A DNA stretch of 9,356 bases, from the NCBI GenBank assembly GCA_003165115.1, contig PLSJ01000269.1:2051-11406 (forward strand), read 5' to 3'. Positions 6,280 to 9,356 of the stretch are shown one piece after another. The position numbers and the translations under genes were made by a program. A model generated the notes under the pieces. The model searched no databases. It was given only the letters and a program-made list of their open reading frames with translations, and was not told the origin of the DNA. Origin of the DNA: Syntrophaceae bacterium (GTDB taxonomy: Bacteria; Desulfobacterota; Syntrophorhabdia; Syntrophorhabdales; WCHB1-27). Positions within the stretch are counted from its first letter, which is position 1, and each line of letters opens with the position of its first letter.

Positions 6280-6717
6280 ATGAAGATGGCCGTGGGTCTT
6301 GCCCTGACATTCTCTCTACTGTTTTCCGAAGTTTCATACTGTCAACAATACCTTGGAAACCTCAGCAGCAACCCCTATCACCAGAACTCTACAAGCAACC
6401 CAAATGGAGCGGGAAGTCAATATAACGCGAACAGCGTCAATAACCCCTATGGCCGCTACGGGAGTCCTTACAGCAGCCAATCCGCAGCCAACCCCTACAC
6501 AACCAATGCCCCTAAGCTCTATGATAGCCAAGGGAATTACAGGGGCAAGTTGAGCAGCAACCCATATGATCCTGATTCCGTGTCAAATCCTTACGGCAGG
6601 TATGGAAGCAAGTATTCCCCGGACAGCATCAATAATCCATATGGCGCTGGGTCTCCATACCGACAGGATAGCCCCAACAACCCCTATGGGGGTGGAATGG
6701 TTATCGAGGGGCAGTGA
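6280..6717 (+). CDS. Exported Asn-Pro-Tyr repeat protein
   Basis: This 145-residue protein has a Sec signal peptide (MKMAVGLALTFSLLFSEVSYC, cleavage probably before QQYLGNLSS). The mature part is almost wholly low-complexity repeats: eight Asn-Pro turns (NPY seven times, NPN once), joined by linkers such as GRYGSPYSSQS and GAGSPYRQDSP. Several units follow the pattern S-x-x-NPYG-x-YGS-x-Y. I recall similar short NPY-repeat proteins, with a YLGNLSANPY-type start, as uncharacterised proteins in many Proteobacteria; their function is unknown. The lone Cys does not form a standard lipobox because Tyr is at -1. AGAGAGGGG (6265-6273) is 6 bases before the ATG, which excludes the longer upstream reading. 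It is the first gene after the promoter at 6178. Confidence 0.85.
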   Translation: MKMAVGLALTFSLLFSEVSYCQQYLGNLSSNPYHQNSTSNPNGAGSQYNANSVNNPYGRYGSPYSSQSAANPYTTNAPKLYDSQGNYRGKLSSNPYDPDSVSNPYGRYGSKYSPDSINNPYGAGSPYRQDSPNNPYGGGMVIEGQ

Positions 6718-6718
6718 C

Positions 6719-6985
6719 GCGTACAGGGAAATCAAGACTCCAAAAGAATCACCCCGACAAGCTTATGCGGGACAGGCCAAAGAAGCCTTGAAGGCACAAA
6801 ACAGCGTGGCAGAGATTAAGATAAGGGGCGAGAGGTGGATAGGGGAGTTTTCGAGAGAACTTGACCGTGATCCTGGAGGCAGACCCGCGAAAAACGCTTC
6901 CTACGATGGGGAGAGCTTAAAGACTGCCGTTTTTAAGACCGCTGGCATTATTCATCGTGAACGATATGAAAGGAAGGCATCATGA
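6719..6985 (+). pseudogene. Fragment of a ParB-like/phage GGRP protein, probably truncated at both ends
   Basis: This open stretch lies in the +1 frame relative to the NPY-repeat gene and ends at TGA 6983-6985. It encodes RQAYAGQAKEALKAQN, then VAEIKIRGERWIGEFSREL, then DPGGRPAKNASYDGE, and ends with GIIHRERYERKAS. This order (YA.QAK, AEI.IRAER..GE, GGRP.K, GI...RYE) is a recurring signature of cytoplasmic phage and island proteins. Those proteins normally start earlier and continue beyond the RYE segment. No start with a ribosome site is visible; the nearest in-frame ATG (6686) is inside the repeat gene. A real short gene is possible because its stop overlaps the next ATG as ATGA. Confidence 0.5.
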
Positions 6986-7548
6986 AAAAAGCATTGGTGT
7001 GCTTAGTCGTGGCTTTGGTTGCTGTGCCTTCGGCCGCCCACGCACAGTCATGGACCAATCTCCTACCGCAATACAACCAGCAGCCGAGGGTGAATCTCGG
7101 CGACGTTTACAAACCCTTGACGCCAAACGACATTTTAGGCGCATACCAACAAGCGGAGCAGATCAAAGCTCTCAGAATGCAAAATGAAATAACACGGCGG
7201 CAGTTACAGGAAATGGACGAAAAGCGGCAGGCTGAAGCCACTAAACCGCCGGAACCCTCCGCAACGCCGTTCCCCCCGCCGGATGCAGCAACATTAATGT
7301 TCCGGGCGAGGATGGCAAAGGCCGCCGAGACGGACCCCGAAATTTTAAAGATAGCAGCCGACAACACACTTCCCGTGAGTCTCCCCATGGCCCTCGTTAT
7401 CAAGGACTCAGAACACCCCGCGCAAATCATACGGTATCTGGATAGCGACAGGGCCGAAGCCTCAAGAATAGCCCATCTAGACGCTGTCCCTGCCGTTCAC
7501 GCAATGGAAGCGATTGAGGCATCTCTTAACACGCAAAAGCAAAAGTGA
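6982..7548 (+). CDS. Exported protein with a phage-scaffold-like C-terminal segment
   Basis: This 188-residue protein has a clear Sec signal peptide with an AHA cleavage site before QSW (MKKALVCLVVALVAVPSAAHA). Residues about 25-60 are polar. A charged helix follows (LGAYQQAEQIKALRMQN and ITRRQLQEMDEKRQAEA, about 50-88), then a proline-rich linker. The C-terminus (about 105-185) has TDPEILKIAADNTLPVSLPMALVI, then SEHPAQIIRYLDSD and EASRIAHLDAVPAVHAMEAIEASL. For brevity: an SEHP motif is followed by an IRYL/EA.RIA motif. That order resembles a helical segment I associate with phage scaffold or head-assembly proteins, where P-x-x-IxYxL is followed by EA-x-RIA and a terminal I-x-x-IEA-L. Export makes that role unlikely here, so function is open. 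GGAAGG lies about 5 bases before the ATG. Confidence 0.8.
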   Translation: MKKALVCLVVALVAVPSAAHAQSWTNLLPQYNQQPRVNLGDVYKPLTPNDILGAYQQAEQIKALRMQNEITRRQLQEMDEKRQAEATKPPEPSATPFPPPDAATLMFRARMAKAAETDPEILKIAADNTLPVSLPMALVIKDSEHPAQIIRYLDSDRAEASRIAHLDAVPAVHAMEAIEASLNTQKQK

Positions 7549-7557
7549 CGGACTTAT

Positions 7558-8043
7558 ATGAAACATTATCTCGTTTTCAGAGTATTGCTGTGTGTGGCAA
7601 TAGTGGTAATCCTTTCGCCTTCAACGGAAATGCGGGCGGAGGAACAATCGCCGTCAGGCGGGGGAGACGGCTACGCTTGGGAAAGGCTAGGCAATGATGA
7701 GGTCGAGAAGACGATTCATGCACGAGAAATTATGATAAAATTCTACCTTGATGGATTTGTGACCGGGTATATGTCAGCGTGCATAGATGTAAAGGACTTC
7801 GCGAAGTCCACAAAGCAATTCAGTGCCCTCAATCGCTTTTGCCAAAAAATAGGAAGGGAGGAAAGTTTTCCAAAAGACCCTCAATATTACGTCCGCGAGA
7901 TTGATTCTTTCCTCAAAACGTATCCCCTGTGCAGGAGGCAGAGTGTATCGACACTGTTTCTGGAGCTCTCTCAGGTTTGGTTTCACCGCGATAAACTGTC
8001 TTATGAGGATGTAGGAAAGACGTGTTTGAAACTGGATAAGTAA
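7558..8043 (+). CDS. Exported four-cysteine protein, function unknown
   Basis: This 161-residue protein has an N-terminal hydrophobic segment (VFRVLLCVAIVVILSPS) followed by MRAEE, consistent with a Sec signal peptide cleaved after about residue 27. The mature part holds four cysteines (in SACID, RFCQK, PLCRR and KTCLK), suitable for two disulfides in the periplasm. It ends with a conserved-looking helical pattern: YVREIDSFLKTYPLC, then LFLELSQVWF and YEDVGKTCLK. The FYLDGFVTGYMSA segment plus the Cys/YP pattern loosely recalls Rap1a/Tai-type periplasmic immunity proteins, but no matching toxin is visible and I do not assign that function. The ribosome site is weak (GACGGA), and the start is 9 bases after the previous stop, suggesting coupled translation in the three-gene module. 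Confidence 0.75.
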   Translation: MKHYLVFRVLLCVAIVVILSPSTEMRAEEQSPSGGGDGYAWERLGNDEVEKTIHAREIMIKFYLDGFVTGYMSACIDVKDFAKSTKQFSALNRFCQKIGREESFPKDPQYYVREIDSFLKTYPLCRRQSVSTLFLELSQVWFHRDKLSYEDVGKTCLKLDK

Positions 8044-8062
8044 GCAGCGCAGCATCAGGCGA

Positions 8063-8094
8063 TAGGGTAGCTCCCGAACGGGGCCAGGACCCTA
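8063..8094. other. Two-part hairpin downstream of the exported-protein module
   Basis: TAGGGT (8063-8068) pairs with ACCCTA (8089-8094). Inside it GCTCC (8070-8074) pairs with GGGGC (8080-8084) through one T-G wobble. It lies 20 bases after the last stop codon. No T tract follows, so it is a poor intrinsic terminator but may protect the mRNA end. The rest of 8095-8260 shows no gene on either strand. Confidence 0.35.
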
Positions 8095-8263
8095 CTAACC
8101 TTCACCGTCTGTAGGCTTCAGGACCGGTTTGGCCGGGCGGGGTGCACTACTACCCTTCCGAAGTAAGCCGGCGCGTTTACACGACGCTCCACGCGTGCGC
8201 CTACCGACATGGGCAGCGTATCCGGGGCGTTTGTCTCGCCGATATTCAAAGCATGTGGAATCT

Positions 8264-8285
8264 GTTGACCAGGCGTTGACCAAGC
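8264..8285 (+). repeat. Tandem 11-bp repeat beside the RHH-like gene
   Basis: GTTGACCAGGC (8264-8274) is followed directly by GTTGACCAAGC (8275-8285), differing at one base. The repeat ends 2 bases from the stop codon of the minus-strand gene. The 11-bp period puts both copies on one face of the helix, as in cooperative protein sites. TTGACC in the second copy could be a -35 (with TGCAAT at 8299-8304) for an antisense transcript; this is weak. Confidence 0.45.
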
Positions 8286-8287
8286 CT

Positions 8288-8602
8288 TTAAAAAGCGTTG
8301 CAATAGTGAGGCAAAAAAGACGCGCTACGGATATACACTCCGGCTACCCTACGGTCGCGGTTCTTAATAAGCCGCCTGAAACATAGGGTAATAAATTTCG
8401 ACCTGGTTAGCCCCACTTCCTTCAAGATCGGTTCGACTTCTTCCCATTCCTCGTCAGTGACATATACGTTCCGTCGATAAGGATCAGTGCGGCGAGGCTT
8501 TGACCCTTTAGCGTGAGAGGCCGTCACTACCCGAGGTGTGTCTTGAGCCGGAATCGCAGCAGCCCTCTCTTGCGCCCTTCTCAATTTTCTTTGCTTACCC
8601 AT
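8288..8602 (-). CDS. Small ribbon-helix-helix-like DNA-binding protein
   Basis: This 104-residue protein has a very basic N-terminal tail (MGKQRKLRRAQERAAAI and SKPRRTDPYRR). An RHH-like core follows: strand RRNVYVT, helix DEEWEEVEPILKEVG, the turn LTRS and helix KFITLCFRRLIKNR (about residues 42-82). RHH proteins act as dimers in transcriptional repression, plasmid partition or relaxosome assembly; a MobC-like or copy-control role is possible but not shown. ATG 8602 is chosen over the in-frame GTG at 8608 because AAGG lies 7 bases upstream. It is the only convincing minus-strand gene and converges on the exported-protein module. Confidence 0.65.
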   Translation of the reverse strand: MGKQRKLRRAQERAAAIPAQDTPRVVTASHAKGSKPRRTDPYRRNVYVTDEEWEEVEPILKEVGLTRSKFITLCFRRLIKNRDRRVAGVYIRSASFLPHYCNAF

Positions 8603-8610
8603 ATACACAC

Positions 8611-8639
8611 CTTATACACCACTTTTAAAGATGTGCCAA
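8611..8639 (-). promoter_or_regulatory. Sigma70 promoter of the RHH-like gene, overlapping its ribosome site
   Basis: On the minus strand TTGGCA (8634-8639) and TATAAG (8611-8616) are separated by 17 bp; each matches five of six consensus bases. Transcription should start about 7 bases after the -10 box, i.e. within a few bases of the ATG at 8602. The AAGG assigned as ribosome site would then lie within the promoter and be absent from the mRNA, so the transcript may be leaderless. Confidence 0.6.
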
Positions 8640-8945
8640 AACTCTTTTTCTTCCTGTATATGTCCTTGTTTTTACTATGAATAGTTTCTTCCAGGATAGG
8701 GACCGTTGAGATATGTTTTAAATAACAAGCCCACAGGACAAGGCTCCGATGCTATTCCTGACATGCTCGAAAGGGGCCTTCTCGTTTTCTCCTTGAGTGA
8801 GCCTATAATCAAGTGAAGTAATACCGCCGCCCCGCCCCCGTGCTCCTTCCGTCCGCGCGGGAGGCGGGAGCGACGATAATTTCGACACCGGAACCACAGT
8901 TCCACTATTCCTTTCCGATCCCCCTTCGGCCCTGCCGGAATGTTC
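8640..8945. other. About 300 bases without a convincing gene
   Basis: Open frames on the minus strand here have no plausible ribosome site, no recognisable motif and biased proline/glycine/arginine content from GC-rich sequence. A GC-rich inverted element (GCTCC at 8842-8846 with GGAGC at 8867-8871) is present. The left part (8640-8700) is AT-rich and serves as upstream region of the RHH-like gene. I see nothing else supportable. Confidence 0.4.
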
Positions 8946-8952
8946 ATAACCG

Positions 8953-8990
8953 GGGGGTACTTTGATTTTTGGGGGCATTTTTGGGGGCAT
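8953..8990 (+). repeat. GGGGGCAT direct repeats, probable integrase arm-type sites
   Basis: GGGGGCAT occurs at 8971-8978 and 8983-8990, each preceded by a T run. A variant, GGGGGTAC, lies at 8953-8960. Start-to-start distances are 18 and 12 bp. Short repeated G5 boxes after T runs are a familiar pattern next to the integrase-distal attachment site of DUF4102-integrase islands, where the arm-binding domain would bind. This suggests the right end of the element is near. Confidence 0.55.
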
Positions 8991-9035
8991 GTCAGGTTTT
9001 GCAATATCTTAACAACCCATGATAACAATATGTTA

Positions 9036-9057
9036 GGAAGTGAGTTCGAGTCCTGCC
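9036..9057 (+). other. Degenerate tmRNA T-arm-like copy, candidate right attachment site
   Basis: These 22 bases align without gaps to bases 1-22 of the tmRNA end and match at 17 positions, including GTTCGA. The T-stem is broken and no acceptor strand or CCA follows, so it is not a tRNA or tmRNA gene. It lies about 45 bases beyond the arm-type repeats, where attR would be expected. The imperfect match may mean an old, rearranged or heterologous site, or chance similarity to a T-arm. Confidence 0.35.
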
Positions 9058-9075
9058 CGGTTTTAAAGTGCGGCG

Positions 9076-9143
9076 CTTGGCAAACCGCGTTGCCGAGGCC
9101 AAATAGAATGGGTCTGTGGGAGACGCCTCCCCGGACCCATTTC
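9076..9143 (+). other. Two consecutive strong hairpins, possible structured RNA or leader
   Basis: CTTGGCAA (9076-9083) pairs with TTGCCGAG (9090-9097) through one wobble. A longer hairpin spans 9106-9143: GAATGGGTC pairs with GACCCATTTC with one bulged T, and GGGAG pairs internally with CTCCC. The following bases to about 9340 contain more G/C-rich inverted segments but no convincing gene. No known RNA family could be assigned. Confidence 0.35.
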
Positions 9144-9344
9144 TGTTACCAAAGGTCAGGTGTGCAGGGGGCCTGGAACTTGCGTCGTGCAAACCCGCGT
9201 GCTAACATGTGCAGGCAACGGGAGCACAGGCACTCCGGAGCCGTCGGAGACAACGCGTAGGGACCTCTTTTGCCCCGGCGGTTTTCAGCGGACCAGGTGG
9301 CCGCCTGCATGAGAATATACAACAGATAACGATAAGGATGGATC
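9144..9344. other. Non-coding stretch, possible 5' leader of a gene at 9345
   Basis: No supported gene on either strand. The plus-strand frame from 8940 to 9260 runs through the repeats and hairpins without any protein-like signature. The stretch ends in a purine-rich ribosome-site-like sequence before the ATG at 9345, so it could be the leader of a flanking gene. Confidence 0.35.
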
Positions 9345-9356
9345 ATGGAGACGATA
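9345..9356 (+). CDS. Possible start of a flanking gene, cut by the window end
   Basis: ATG at 9345 is preceded by AAGGATGG (9334-9341), a fair ribosome site with 3 to 6 bases spacing. Only four codons (M-E-T-I) are visible, so no product can be named. It may be the first gene on the chromosomal side of the element. Confidence 0.25.

Noticed and set aside
8094..8110. Integron attC-like site, suggested by the hairpin plus CTAACC
   Set aside because: The conserved RYYYAAC and GTTRRRY core pair is not present in the right arrangement.
8675..9028. Minus-strand proline-rich open frames (117 and 90 residues) in this area
   Set aside because: They begin in the GGGGGCAT repeats (giving PPK/PQK repeats), have no protein family signature and look like GC-rich by-products.
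9039..9060. Possible tRNA gene suggested by GAGTTCGAGTCC
   Set aside because: The bases flanking the loop do not form a 5-bp T-stem, there is no CCA, and no anticodon or D arm is visible upstream.
9154..9190. SRP RNA, suggested by GGTCAGG after CTGTTACC
   Set aside because: The conserved GGAA tetraloop and the AGCAGCC side of domain IV are absent.
8940..9260. Plus-strand open frame of 106 residues
   Set aside because: It runs through the arm-type repeats and both hairpins; no ribosome site or family signature.
9225..9265. TPP riboswitch, suggested by GCGTAGGGA
   Set aside because: The CTGAGA core motif is missing and the helices do not fit.

Overview
This window looks like most or all of a small integrative element (genomic island) inserted at the 3' end of a tmRNA gene (ssrA). 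The host is probably a Gram-negative bacterium: Shine-Dalgarno sites and sigma70-type promoters are clear, CCA is encoded in the tmRNA, and several products carry Sec signal peptides. The gene set (DUF4102-type integrase, AlpA-like regulator, AEP primase, RepA-like helicase) is one I associate with islands of Proteobacteria, including deltaproteobacterial lineages. The taxon cannot be fixed from this sequence.

Layout, left to right. Bases 1-32 are the T-arm, acceptor 3' strand and CCA of tmRNA, followed by a terminator. An extended -10 promoter and three GTATAC boxes at about 20 bp spacing precede a full-length P4-type tyrosine integrase (210-1439). Next is a protein combining an HTH-like start, a winged-helix-like middle, a coiled coil and a conserved C-terminal domain (1541-2515). 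A control region with GGTACT repeats follows. Then comes a tightly overlapping replication operon: AlpA-like regulator (2666-2881), AEP primase-polymerase (2874-3608) and RepA-like ATPase/helicase (3605-4900). Immediately after the helicase lie a 13-bp inverted repeat and an array of 12 exact GGAAAC hexamers (4903-5121). The array runs into the start of a small zinc-finger-like gene (4985-5443). Two more small genes follow: an HTH/coiled-coil protein (5440-5838) and an 86-residue protein (5825-6085).

After a recognisable sigma70 promoter (6178-6205) there is a second module of three predicted exported proteins: an Asn-Pro-Tyr repeat protein (6280-6717), a signal-peptide protein with a scaffold-like C-terminal segment (6982-7548) and a four-cysteine protein (7558-8043). 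Between the first two is a fragment resembling cytoplasmic ParB-like phage/island proteins. On the minus strand a small ribbon-helix-helix-like protein (8288-8602) has a promoter so close that its mRNA may be leaderless. The remaining right side has no convincing gene. It carries GGGGGCAT-type direct repeats (8953-8990) that look like integrase arm sites, a degenerate copy of the tmRNA T-arm (9036-9057), strong hairpins (9076-9143) and possibly the first codons of a gene at 9345.

How it may work together: the integrase inserts and excises the element at ssrA, with the AlpA-like protein as a likely directionality or expression regulator. The primase, the helicase and the GGAAAC array with its inverted repeat look like a small autonomous replicon, the array being the candidate origin. 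The second module is cargo for the cell envelope or exterior. No relaxase, type IV secretion, capsid or packaging gene is visible, so mobility would depend on a helper or on genes outside the window. The most notable unexplained structure is the GGAAAC array: it is near-helically phased, is read in all three codon frames, and so appears selected at the DNA (or RNA) level.
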